From: an uncultured Desulfobacca sp.
GTDB taxonomy: Bacteria; Desulfobacterota; Desulfobaccia; Desulfobaccales; Desulfobaccaceae
Assembly: GCA_937958145.1 (NCBI GenBank)
Contig: CALGOE010000107.1
Coordinates: forward strand, 1 to 14,493
Direction: 5' to 3'
DNA: 14,493 nt
The translations under genes were made by a program, and so were the position numbers. The notes under the pieces were generated by a model that made no database searches, was not told the origin of the DNA, and saw only the letters and a program-made list of their open reading frames with translations. Below are positions 6,875 through 14,493 of this stretch, piece after piece. Numbering within the stretch: position 1 is the first letter of the stretch; each line of letters starts with the position of its first letter.

Positions 6875-8878
6875 ATGCGCAACTGGCGCGACCATATACT
6901 CCAAGAGTTCACCCCGCTGATTTCCCGACTCACACTGGTGGCCGATCCGGATGGGCTGCTGCTGGAAGAGGGGATTCTGGCCGGGATCCGGGCCCGAGGC
7001 TTTGAACTGATCCCCTTTGAGGACCATATTGCCTTCCGCTATGCGTATGAATCCCGCTTCCGCAGCCGCTGGGATCAGGGCGAGGCCACCGATCTGGTCG
7101 TCGTCTTGCATGCCGGCCGCGCTGATCTGGCCACGTTGCCCTATGATCTCCTCCAGATTGGCCGGCAGCTGCAGTTTAACCTGGGGGAACTCTTTCCGTC
7201 CTTCAGCTATCCGGTGCTGGCGGCTCTGGACCGTAGCACCTTTGATGCCCTTTACGAAGCCCAGCACAAGTATGCCCCTGGTCCCTTGGGTGAGAATGCC
7301 AGCAAGGATTTTATCCTGCGCTACGTTTACGGTGTCGCGCCCGAAGGCCTGACGACGCCGGCCGATCTCCTGCGAACTTTGCTGCAGTGGCATTATCGAG
7401 GAGTGAGCCTGCCGGACCTCCTGCAGGATCGTTTTATCCAACTCCTGCGCCAGAACCCTGCCTTTACCGCCTGGCCTTTGGAAATCCTTATCGCCGATCG
7501 AGAGGCTTTTCTCCGGTTTCTGCAGGAACGTTGGCCGCGGTTTGTGGATCGCTTCTTGAACCGGGTAGTTCCCGCGGTCCAGGAAGAGAAGGCCGAGACG
7601 TTTGCACTTCCCGGCCCCGCAGACCTGCCCTTTGACCACCCTGATGTCAGGGTGTATCTGGATACCTTTTTCCTCGAAGGCTTGTTGCAGCCCGTTGACC
7701 AGCCGCAGTCTGTCCCGGCGGCGCCGGCTTGGTTGCAATGTGGGATGCGTTTCGACCCGGTGGCAGAGCATTATCGCCGGTTAAGCGATCTGGCTGAGCG
7801 GCTGCAGGGCACGATCCCTGGGGAGGAGGCCGGTTACCGGGAATGGCTGCACGTTGCCCGCCGGTGGGCGGAGCTCTGGCTCCTGGTTCACACGGCCCCG
7901 GCAGCCTTAGAAGGGGAACTGCTATCCAGGCTTAGTGGATTGCAGACCAAGGTTGACGCCGCTTTTCTCTCCTGGTTGTTGCAGCGCTACACTGGTCTCA
8001 TTACCCTGCCGCCGCTGCCGCCGGTCATGCTCCATCATGTCCCCCGTTATCTGGCGCGCCAATGGGAAGCGGGGCACCACGAGAAGATAGCCCTGCTGGT
8101 GGTGGATGGCTTGGCCTGGGAGCAGTGGTTGGCGGTGCGGCAGGAGCTCTCCTCGCAACGGCCCCATCTCTGGCTGCGGGAGCAGGCGGTCTTTGCCTGG
8201 CTACCCACCCTTACGGCGGTATCCCGGCAGGCGTTATGGGCGGGCCGACCACCTTTTTATTTCCCCCAGAGCATTTGGACCACCGACCGGGAACCAGAGC
8301 TGTGGCAGCGCTTCTGGTTGGACCAGGGCTTGACCAAAGAGCAGATAATCTATCGCCGCAAGGCAGGAGATGGCACCTGGGCGGACTTGGCCGAACAGCT
8401 CGGCCGGCCCCAGGTGCGGGTGGCGGGCCTGGTGCTGAACAAGGTTGACGAGATCATGCACGGCATGGCCCTGGGAGCGGCCGGTATGCTCAACCAAGTG
8501 CGGCAGTGGGCGCAACAAGGCGATTTGGCAAACCTCATTGATCTCTTATTGGCCCACGGTTTCAGCCTCTACCTGACCTCGGATCACGGCAACCTGGAAG
8601 CCCAGGGTTGCGGACGCCCCAATGAAGGAGCGGTGGCCGACCTCAGGGGTGAAAGGGTCCGAGTCTTTCCTGAGGAACGTTTGCGCCAGCGGGTGCAGGA
8701 GCAGTTTCCCGAAGCCTATCCTTGGCCGCCCTTCGGCCTGCCGGAGGATTACCTGCCACTGTTGGCGCCCAATCGCTTGGCCTTCGTTCATTTAGGAGAG
8801 ACCATCATCGCCCATGGCGGTCCGACTCTGGATGAAGTCATCGTGCCGTTCGTCCAGATCAGCGGGAAACAACCATGA
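6875..8878 (+). CDS. pglZ: BREX system alkaline-phosphatase-superfamily protein PglZ (type 3-like)
   Basis: PglZ is the core BREX protein of the alkaline-phosphatase superfamily; it is essential for defence, though its substrate is not settled. The product has 667 residues from the ATG at 6875. The N-terminal region (about 1-250) contains LVADPDGLLLEEGIL and FELIPFEDHIAFRYAYESRF, which I recognise from type 3 PglZ proteins. The PglZ domain shows ALLVVDGLAWEQW with metal-ligand candidate D411, then PTLTAVSRQALWAG around the expected nucleophile, SDHGN with D570 and H571, and a late AHGGPTLDEVIVPF. All expected metal-site segments are present, so the enzyme looks intact. Length matches BREX-3 PglZ (about 650-680). 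It follows the AlbA_2 gene after a 65-base gap with no clear terminator or promoter. Its stop overlaps the next start as ATGA, so the two are likely co-translated. Confidence 0.95.
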   Translation: MRNWRDHILQEFTPLISRLTLVADPDGLLLEEGILAGIRARGFELIPFEDHIAFRYAYESRFRSRWDQGEATDLVVVLHAGRADLATLPYDLLQIGRQLQFNLGELFPSFSYPVLAALDRSTFDALYEAQHKYAPGPLGENASKDFILRYVYGVAPEGLTTPADLLRTLLQWHYRGVSLPDLLQDRFIQLLRQNPAFTAWPLEILIADREAFLRFLQERWPRFVDRFLNRVVPAVQEEKAETFALPGPADLPFDHPDVRVYLDTFFLEGLLQPVDQPQSVPAAPAWLQCGMRFDPVAEHYRRLSDLAERLQGTIPGEEAGYREWLHVARRWAELWLLVHTAPAALEGELLSRLSGLQTKVDAAFLSWLLQRYTGLITLPPLPPVMLHHVPRYLARQWEAGHHEKIALLVVDGLAWEQWLAVRQELSSQRPHLWLREQAVFAWLPTLTAVSRQALWAGRPPFYFPQSIWTTDREPELWQRFWLDQGLTKEQIIYRRKAGDGTWADLAEQLGRPQVRVAGLVLNKVDEIMHGMALGAAGMLNQVRQWAQQGDLANLIDLLLAHGFSLYLTSDHGNLEAQGCGRPNEGAVADLRGERVRVFPEERLRQRVQEQFPEAYPWPPFGLPEDYLPLLAPNRLAFVHLGETIIAHGGPTLDEVIVPFVQISGKQP

Positions 8879-9627
8879 CCAACCGGTTTTCCCAGATCGG
8901 CTGCAGCCAGCGGCTCCGCCTGGAATGGCTGGCAGAGACGGCCAACCTCGTCTTGGCCGGGCAGAGAAAAGAAGCCTTGCGTGATGCTCTCCAGGAGATA
9001 CTACGGCATGAGGTGTCCGTGGGTGGAGAGGCTAAACGTGGCAACCGCGAGAAAATCATCACGATTCTGCTGCGGGTCTGGGGCCAGGAGACCAAGCCCC
9101 TGGCCGGGCTGCAACAGCGGGGGTTAGAACTCCTTAACAACCTGCCCCCCACGGATCATATCAGTATTCATTGGGGTATGGTCAGTGCCACCTATCCTTT
9201 CTGGGCCGCGGTGGCCACCCAGGTCGGTCGCCTCCTTCGACTCCAGGGTACGGTGACGGTAGCCCAGTTGCAGCGCCGCCTGCGGGAACAGTATGGGGAG
9301 CGAGAAACCGTCGCTCGCGCCGCCCGGCGGGTGCTGCAATCCTTCGTGGCTTGGGGGGTAGTGGCCAAGACCGCTACTAAAGGTATTTACCAAGCCGGTC
9401 AGGTGCATCCAGTGGAGGATCCTTGGGTCATGGTTTGGTTGCTGGAGGCTTCTTTACACGCCCGGGCTAATGGCGCGGCGCCGTTGCGAGACCTCCTCCA
9501 GAGCCCCAGCCTGTTTCCCTTTATGCTCAAACCTCTCCCCCTGCCATATCTCCTGGCCACACCAAACGGCCTGGATATTGTGCCTCATGGCCTGGATGAG
9601 GAATTGGTGATGCTGAAAAAAAGTTGA
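8875..9627 (+). CDS. Uncharacterised 250-residue BREX-associated protein with winged-helix-like segment
   Basis: I do not recognise a named family with confidence. The gene starts inside the pglZ stop codon (ATGA), so it is probably translationally coupled and its product may act with PglZ. Residues 1-90 look mostly helical. IHWGMVSATYPFWAAVATQVGRL (98-120) is a hydrophobic helix, probably buried rather than transmembrane. TVTVAQLQRRLREQYG (126-141), with RETVARAARRVLQSFVAWGVV (143-163) and a short strand pair to about 173, has the spacing of a winged helix-turn-helix. A proline-rich stretch near 219-230 precedes the C-terminus. By size and winged-helix character it could occupy the place of BrxA, a small BREX DNA-binding protein, but I do not see a clear BrxA (DUF1819) signature. 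Gene reality is well supported by coupling and codon use; function is open. Confidence 0.8.
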   Translation: MTNRFSQIGCSQRLRLEWLAETANLVLAGQRKEALRDALQEILRHEVSVGGEAKRGNREKIITILLRVWGQETKPLAGLQQRGLELLNNLPPTDHISIHWGMVSATYPFWAAVATQVGRLLRLQGTVTVAQLQRRLREQYGERETVARAARRVLQSFVAWGVVAKTATKGIYQAGQVHPVEDPWVMVWLLEASLHARANGAAPLRDLLQSPSLFPFMLKPLPLPYLLATPNGLDIVPHGLDEELVMLKKS

Positions 9628-9635
9628 CAAAGATA

Positions 9636-9661
9636 CCCTGCCGTTCGCTGTCAGGGAACGG
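9636..9661 (+). other. Interleaved inverted repeats in the leader of the helicase gene
   Basis: The 60-base gap between the 250-residue gene and the helicase gene holds two overlapping inverted repeats in a-b-a'-b' order. CCCTG (9636-9640) pairs with CAGGG (9652-9656), and CCGTTC (9641-9646) pairs with GAACGG (9656-9661), sharing one G. The order allows either two alternative hairpins or a small pseudoknot. It ends 26 bases before the helicase ATG, near its GGAG ribosome site (9677-9680). No U-run follows, so a simple terminator is unlikely. Function is not known. Confidence 0.4.
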
Positions 9662-9687
9662 CTTAGTAATGATGATGGAGCCGACGC

Positions 9688-12600
9688 ATGAATGAAGATC
9701 CAAATCCGAATATCCCTTTTTCCCCCGGCGATTGGGTGATTGACCGGCATAATCCGGCCCAGCCCGGGCAGTATACCGGCAGGTGGATCATGGCCGGCTC
9801 ACATATCATGGTGCAGTTGTCTTATCCAGGTGGAGGGACCAGTTATCGTCCTTTATCCTGTCTGGAGAAAATGCAGAATCAAGTGGAGACTATCGAGGAT
9901 CGGCTGCGGCAGAGTCGTTTTGGCAAGATTCGAGATCTGCGGCGTTTACTTACTTTTGAAAAACTCAAAGGCACGCTGCATGATGTGGTCTATTCCATGG
10001 AGGCGGCCCAGATTGATTTTTATCCCTACCAATTCAAGCCGGTGTTGAAATTCATTAATTCTCCTACCGAACGGCTGATCATCGCTGACGAAGTAGGGTT
10101 AGGAAAAACCATCGAGTCTGCTCTGATTTGGCTTGAGCTCCAAGCAAGGCGCCAAGCCGAGCGGCTACTGGTCGTTTGTCCCAAGACCCTGGCTGAAAAA
10201 TGGCGCGAGGAACTCAGGTATAAATTTCTCTGGGAGGCTCGGATTGTTAACTTTGCCGAGTTAAACCACGAAATTGCTCTACTGCAGAAGGAGGGGCCGG
10301 GCCATCCTTTCGTTCTTATCGCCACCTATCCGGGTTTACGTCCTCCAAAAACGGAATTGGCTTTATTGGATGAACCTCCAGAGGTGGATCCCTCGGGTTC
10401 GCCGAAGACCGCTCTCCTGCGCACTATTCGCCATTGGAATTTAGGATTCGAGCCTTTCGACATGGTAATTTTTGACGAAGCCCACTACATGCGCAATCCT
10501 GCCACTGCCACGTTTCACCTGGGAGAAAGTTTGGTTGCCACCGCTGGGGCGGTGCTCTGCGTCTCGGCCACACCGGTTAATAATAGCAATACAGATCTGC
10601 ATAGTTTACTCCGCCTGATTGATCCGGATTTCTTTGAAACCCAGGCTCTTTTTGAGGAGCTCTTGTTGGAAAACCGGCCGGCGGTCCAAGCCAGCAATGC
10701 CTTGGCCAGAATTCCGTTAGATTTAGCCCAGCTAACGGCAGCCGTCGACAAGATGAAGCAGAGTCGCTATATTAGCAAATCACCCTTATTTGAGAAATTT
10801 CTCGAAAAATTAGGTAAGCTCGATCCGGGCGACAAAGCCCAGCTGGCCAAATGTCAAGAACTAGCGGAAAAGTTAAATCTTTTGGGGAGCTATGTCAGCC
10901 GGACCCGTCGGGTCCAAGTTAAGGAAAATCGGCCCCTACGCGATCCTTTGGTTCTTGCTGTGGAATATACCCCTGAGGAAATGCAGCTCTATCATGCCAT
11001 CTTAGATGTCGTGCGTCGCCGGTGTCTTCTGGACAAAAGGCCTTTTCATGTCTTTCAGGTGATTGGCTTGCAGCTTCGCTCGGCCAGTTGCCTGCCGGTC
11101 ATAGCACAGGAGATTCGCACTGGGCGTTATGGTGATCCTGAAGAGCTTTACGCTGAAGCCATGGGAAGTGAGGTCTATGATGAGTTGATCAACGATGACT
11201 TGCAAGAAGATTTGGGGGTTGCAGACATCAACAAACTCCTGGAATATGACTTCGAAGAGAATGACAGTAAGTATAAAAAACTACAACAGCTTCTTTTGGA
11301 AATCTTGCCGGAAGAAAAGATGGTCATCTTTGCCTACTATCGCCCTACCCTAAGGTACTTACGGCGCCGCCTCGTGGCTGATGGTGTGCGGGTAACAGAA
11401 ATTCATGGCGGTATACCCAGCGAACAGCGCTGGAAAGAACTTGCGCAGTTTCGTGACCCGCAAGGCCCCCGGGTGCTGTTGTCCTCCGAAGTAGGGAGCG
11501 AAGGTATTGACCTGGAATTCTGCCGGGTTATTGTCAATTATGACCTGCCTTGGAACCCCATGCGTATCGAGCAGCGCATCGGTCGGATTGACCGGGTTGG
11601 TCAAAAGGCAAAAAGACTATCTATTGTTCATTTCAAGGTTAAGGATACCATTGAGGAGAGACTATACGATCGACTACACGAAAAACTTGAAAAATACGCC
11701 AATAGCCTGGGCGATTTGGAGGCAATCATCGGAAGGGAGGTCCAACAGCTCACCGTTGCTTTACTCAGCAGAGAATTAACTCCCGAAGAGGAGCTAACAC
11801 TAATCGAACGATCACAACAAGTAATCGAAAATCGGTTGCTTCAGATTCAAGCGTTGGAGGAATCGGGGGATGTTTTAATTGCTCTGTCAGATTACGTCCA
11901 GAATAAGATTGAAGACGATCGCCAAAAGGGTCGATATATCAAACCAGAGGAATTAGAGGAATACCTAACCGATTTTTTCCAACGTGAATTTCGGGGGTGT
12001 GAGCTGAACTATAATACCCCGGTTTCAGGTTGTGTGCGGATAAATTTGACAGCGGCAGCACATACCTCGCTGTTTGATTTTATCCGAGAAGACCGGTCCT
12101 TGAGTGCCCGTCCTTTTAGGCAATCGGAATTCACGATTACTTTCCGCCGCGAGGTGGCCCAACAGCTGCCAGCCAGATATCGCCGGCAAGTCCATTTCGT
12201 TAACCACCTCTCCCCCCTGATTCGTTGGATAACCCATACGCATCAACAAAGGCAGCACACCTTCTATGATGTTGCAGCCCTTAATATTAAGCATCCGGAA
12301 CTACCCCAGGGCAATTATTGCTATACCATCGAACGGTGGAGATTGCAGGGATTAACCAACCGGGAGAATTTGGCTTACGGATTGCGATCAATCTCTGCTG
12401 GCACAAGTTTCTCCCCCGATGCCGCCGAGGAGATCATGCAGTATCTTCTGCAGCACGCCGCAGATTGGGATTATGTGACCTGTGATCCAGAAGCGGTTTT
12501 GGCTGCCTATAAAAATCTGGAAAAAGAGATGGTAAATCGTTTTTCTGCTGCGGTCTCAGATTTCGAAGCAGAAAACGATACCGCCTATCAGATTAAAGTG

Positions 12601-12825
12601 CAACGGGTTAAGAGATTCTTTGAAAAACGCCTTACTCAGGATGAACAACGGCTCCAAACCTTGCGCGCCGCCGGGAGAGATCCACGTGTTATTCGGGCAA
12701 CAGAAGGGAGATTGGAGGCCGCCAAAAAAAATAGAGAGAAGCGTTTAGCCGAACTCAAAGAGAGAACTCGGATAGACTTGGCACGGAGTCCAGTGGCAGC
12801 AGGGGTTTTCCGCGTGACCGGTTGA
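9688..12825 (+). CDS. brxHII: SNF2-family DEAH helicase/translocase, BREX-3 BrxHII-like
   Basis: This 1045-residue superfamily-2 helicase has both RecA-like lobes. After an N-terminal region with a small beta-rich part (FSPGDWVIDRHNPAQPGQY), lobe 1 shows ADEVGLGKTIESA (Walker A K140), LLVVCPKTLAEKWREEL, FDEAH (D263-H266) and SATPVNNS. Lobe 2 shows MVIFAYYRPTLRYL, SSEVGSEGIDL and the arginine-finger motif QRIGRIDRVGQ (629-639). This is the SNF2/RapA pattern: double-stranded DNA translocation rather than strand separation is usual for such proteins. Residues about 650-1045 form a long C-terminal extension that ends in a charged coiled coil (about 920-1030); I see no nuclease motif in it. BREX-3 loci carry a helicase of this type (BrxHII, about 950-1050 residues). 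ATG at 9688 is preceded by GGAG with 7-base spacing. The gene is more AT-rich than pglZ. A DISARM-type SNF2 helicase is the alternative reading; the PglZ context favours BREX. Confidence 0.9.
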   Translation: MNEDPNPNIPFSPGDWVIDRHNPAQPGQYTGRWIMAGSHIMVQLSYPGGGTSYRPLSCLEKMQNQVETIEDRLRQSRFGKIRDLRRLLTFEKLKGTLHDVVYSMEAAQIDFYPYQFKPVLKFINSPTERLIIADEVGLGKTIESALIWLELQARRQAERLLVVCPKTLAEKWREELRYKFLWEARIVNFAELNHEIALLQKEGPGHPFVLIATYPGLRPPKTELALLDEPPEVDPSGSPKTALLRTIRHWNLGFEPFDMVIFDEAHYMRNPATATFHLGESLVATAGAVLCVSATPVNNSNTDLHSLLRLIDPDFFETQALFEELLLENRPAVQASNALARIPLDLAQLTAAVDKMKQSRYISKSPLFEKFLEKLGKLDPGDKAQLAKCQELAEKLNLLGSYVSRTRRVQVKENRPLRDPLVLAVEYTPEEMQLYHAILDVVRRRCLLDKRPFHVFQVIGLQLRSASCLPVIAQEIRTGRYGDPEELYAEAMGSEVYDELINDDLQEDLGVADINKLLEYDFEENDSKYKKLQQLLLEILPEEKMVIFAYYRPTLRYLRRRLVADGVRVTEIHGGIPSEQRWKELAQFRDPQGPRVLLSSEVGSEGIDLEFCRVIVNYDLPWNPMRIEQRIGRIDRVGQKAKRLSIVHFKVKDTIEERLYDRLHEKLEKYANSLGDLEAIIGREVQQLTVALLSRELTPEEELTLIERSQQVIENRLLQIQALEESGDVLIALSDYVQNKIEDDRQKGRYIKPEELEEYLTDFFQREFRGCELNYNTPVSGCVRINLTAAAHTSLFDFIREDRSLSARPFRQSEFTITFRREVAQQLPARYRRQVHFVNHLSPLIRWITHTHQQRQHTFYDVAALNIKHPELPQGNYCYTIERWRLQGLTNRENLAYGLRSISAGTSFSPDAAEEIMQYLLQHAADWDYVTCDPEAVLAAYKNLEKEMVNRFSAAVSDFEAENDTAYQIKVQRVKRFFEKRLTQDEQRLQTLRAAGRDPRVIRATEGRLEAAKKNREKRLAELKERTRIDLARSPVAAGVFRVTG

Positions 12826-12852
12826 TGCCGGATATGATGGGAGGCTACAGAT

Positions 12853-14319
12853 ATGTTCTGGATACTTATCAGGAAATTCTTTGCCCTGTTTAGAACCAAG
12901 CCTCCGGAGGCATCGATTTTCGCAGGCTCCCAAAAAGATGGGCAATCCGCCTCTCCCCAAAGACGAGATGCACATATTGTCCAAATAGGTCTTGATTTTG
13001 GCACCGCTTTCTCCAAGTGCATCTGTCGGGACATTACGAAGGACAAAGCTTGGATTTATATCCCACCAAGCTTCAATAACTATGACTTTCCCTTTCTCAT
13101 CCCGAGTCTATTGGTACTTAACAACAGTATGTTACAACATGTGCAAGACCAGAACATCCATTATCCGGAAAAAGGCTTGTACCATTTAAAGCAGGCAATG
13201 GTGGCCATAGCCTTGGGGCGAGATCAAGATCCTGTTTTGGAGCCTTATAAACATGCCATGCAGGAATCAAACAAGACTGATCTACCGGGCCTTGTCGAGT
13301 CTTGCGCAGTCTATCTCTTTGCCATCACCTTGGGTATGGTTAAAGAGGATATCCGCAAGAGATTACCAGGCTTCGGCGATCACCCTGAGGATTACTTGGC
13401 GGTAAATATAGCGGTGCCGGTCGCCGAGGCTCAGGAGAAAGAAGTTGCTGATTTTTTCGGGAACGTTGTGTGTGAAGCTTTAAGCCTGGTTGATGAACTC
13501 AAAGAAAAATACCCAGCTATAAAATTAGAAGAGCTGATCCGGATTCGGAAAAATAACCAACAGAGCCAATCCCCTGCCATCAGGGAAGCTTGTTACATTT
13601 ATCCCGAAGTCAGCGCCAACGTGCAGGGCTTTGTCCGCTCCCGGGTGGCCAGCCCAGATATTTATTTGTTTTCTGACACCGGCGCTGGCACGGTGGACCA
13701 GAGTACCTTTATTTTTTATCATGAATCAGACAATACCGAACGGCTCAATTTCCTTTATGGTCAGGTGTTGCCGTTGGGGGCAGGTAGGATTGATTTCCTT
13801 GCCGCAGAGTCAAGCGGCAAGCTTGACCCCTGCCACCTTGAAGCAATCCGCCAGAAGAGAGAGCAAGGATCAAAAGATCAAGCGATCTTGCAGGCAAAAA
13901 ATAACGTTGGAGAGGATCTGAAAAAAGGCACCGTCAAGACTCTTGCCCAAACCAAGGGCAAAATGATTAATCAAGATAACATTCATGAGATCAAAGTAAT
14001 CTTTGGTGGTGGCGGTCATTGCGAACATCCTTATGAAAGGTGTGTGGTGAGAGAACCTTTTTCTCACAGCCTGTTCCGAGAACCAATAGCTCCTCCGGTG
14101 GTTGGATTACCCATTCCCCCCGATTTAACCTTTGATGGCCAAAACGAAAGTACGCAAAGAAGGTGGATGCGCCGCCTGAATGTGGCCTACGGCCTTTCAT
14201 TTCTTAAAGACGATTTAGTAAGTTTCACATACCCCAAAGATATTGAAGCTCCGGATCCAGAGGAGATTTGGCCTCGTATTAGGAAGATTTTAGATGCAGT
14301 CAGTAAGGACGAGTGCTAA
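12853..14319 (+). CDS. Hsp70/actin-fold ATPase, defence-associated
   Basis: This 488-residue protein has the three nucleotide-binding elements of the Hsp70/actin fold. Phosphate-1 is IGLDFGTAFSK (D48, G50, K55), phosphate-2 is FSDTGAGTVDQS (D275-D282), and the adenosine motif is VIFGGGGHCEHP (385-388). It lacks the beta-sandwich substrate-binding domain and lid of DnaK: the sequence ends about 100 residues after the adenosine motif with VAYGLSFLKDD and an acidic tail. The N-terminal MFWILIRKFFALF looks like an amphipathic or membrane-touching helix, followed by a flexible linker to about 42. A start at 12853 fits GGGAGG at 12839-12844. The gap from the helicase is only 27 bases, so it probably belongs to the same operon. 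Hsp70-like ATPases of this kind occur near defence genes, but their role is not established; it is not a standard BREX part. An insertion sequence begins just downstream and may have cut off partners. Confidence 0.85.
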   Translation: MFWILIRKFFALFRTKPPEASIFAGSQKDGQSASPQRRDAHIVQIGLDFGTAFSKCICRDITKDKAWIYIPPSFNNYDFPFLIPSLLVLNNSMLQHVQDQNIHYPEKGLYHLKQAMVAIALGRDQDPVLEPYKHAMQESNKTDLPGLVESCAVYLFAITLGMVKEDIRKRLPGFGDHPEDYLAVNIAVPVAEAQEKEVADFFGNVVCEALSLVDELKEKYPAIKLEELIRIRKNNQQSQSPAIREACYIYPEVSANVQGFVRSRVASPDIYLFSDTGAGTVDQSTFIFYHESDNTERLNFLYGQVLPLGAGRIDFLAAESSGKLDPCHLEAIRQKREQGSKDQAILQAKNNVGEDLKKGTVKTLAQTKGKMINQDNIHEIKVIFGGGGHCEHPYERCVVREPFSHSLFREPIAPPVVGLPIPPDLTFDGQNESTQRRWMRRLNVAYGLSFLKDDLVSFTYPKDIEAPDPEEIWPRIRKILDAVSKDEC

Positions 14320-14450
14320 TCAGGTCATTATTTGTTGGTCTCTAAGTGGCTCATTATAATTCCCCCCAGATTTCGGACAGCGTGTTAAGCTTCTAGAACC
14401 TGGACTAAGTGAAAACGTGAATACGAGAAGTTTGGTGGGGGAAGAAAACT
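14320..14450 (+). mobile_element. Probable left end of an IS3-family insertion sequence and leader of its transposase
   Basis: No gene is visible here. A stretch near 14360-14380, TCCCCCCAGATTTCGGACAG, resembles the C-rich then GGACA pattern common at IS3-family ends. A run of G residues (14437-14441) with AAG follows as a ribosome site for the transposase. The exact terminal base and any target-site duplication cannot be fixed because the other end is outside the window. No convincing terminator for the operon is seen before the element. Confidence 0.5.
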
Positions 14451-14493
14451 ATGATGCGGAAAAGGTATGATGCTTCTTTTAAGGCCAAAATAG
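14451..14493 (+). CDS. IS3-family transposase OrfA, N-terminus only
   Basis: The last 43 bases encode MMRKRYDASFKAKI and run off the window. RKRYDASFKAK is the classic opening of IS3-family OrfA, the helix-turn-helix protein that binds the element ends and is fused by frameshifting to the OrfB integrase. Start is either of two adjacent ATG codons (14451 or 14454), served by the G-rich ribosome site 7-14 bases upstream. Only the first 14 residues are visible, so the subgroup cannot be told. Confidence 0.72.
   Translation, partial: MMRKRYDASFKAKI

Noticed and set aside
9624..9629. TTGACA as a promoter -35 box for the helicase gene
   Set aside because: It overlaps the stop codon of the previous gene, and no -10 box lies 16-18 bases downstream (that position reads GCTGTC).

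Overview
The window is a dense, one-strand (+) bacterial operon that looks like most of a BREX phage-defence locus, closest in content to BREX type 3. All seven complete or near-complete genes point rightwards. Most junctions are translationally coupled overlaps (ATGA at 2801 and 8875, an 8-base overlap at 5568) or gaps of under 70 bases. Composition is moderately GC-rich in the left two thirds and more AT-rich from about 9.7 kb onward. The host cannot be named with confidence. The absence of introns, the Shine-Dalgarno sites, the REP palindromes with a REP-type transposase and the IS3-type end all indicate a bacterium.

Layout. (1) 1-2804: an open frame running in from the left edge. It carries a REP palindrome array, a complete-looking REP-associated tyrosine transposase (RAYT), and then the zinc-ribbon, catalytic (DPPF) and C-terminal parts of a BREX-type amino-methyltransferase. 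Two further REP arrays lie inside the methyltransferase coding sequence, all in frame. (2) 2801-6809: a two-gene cassette made of a PHP-domain plus SMC-like ATPase (TrlF-like) and a Schlafen AlbA_2 / GHKL-type ATP-binding protein. (3) 6875-9627: the BREX phosphatase-like protein PglZ and an overlapping 250-residue winged-helix-like protein of unknown function. (4) 9688-12825: a large SNF2-type helicase, the expected BrxHII. (5) 12853-14319: an Hsp70/actin-fold ATPase without a recognisable substrate-binding domain. (6) 14320-14493: the left end of an IS3-family insertion sequence, including the first codons of its OrfA transposase.

How the genes fit together. Methyltransferase, PglZ and helicase are core parts of a BREX-3-like system, which marks host DNA and blocks phage replication. 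The other expected parts (BrxC, BrxF, BrxA and the methyltransferase N-terminus with its SAM-binding motif) are not in the window and would be expected to the left. The PHP-ATPase/AlbA_2 pair and the Hsp70-like ATPase are not canonical BREX components. They may be embedded accessory defence modules.

The most unusual feature is the repeated colonisation of one defence gene, the methyltransferase, by REP palindromes and by the transposase that probably mobilises them. None breaks the reading frame. This resembles the palindromic elements known to be inserted in frame within Rickettsia genes, but here the likely transposase is itself part of the open frame.
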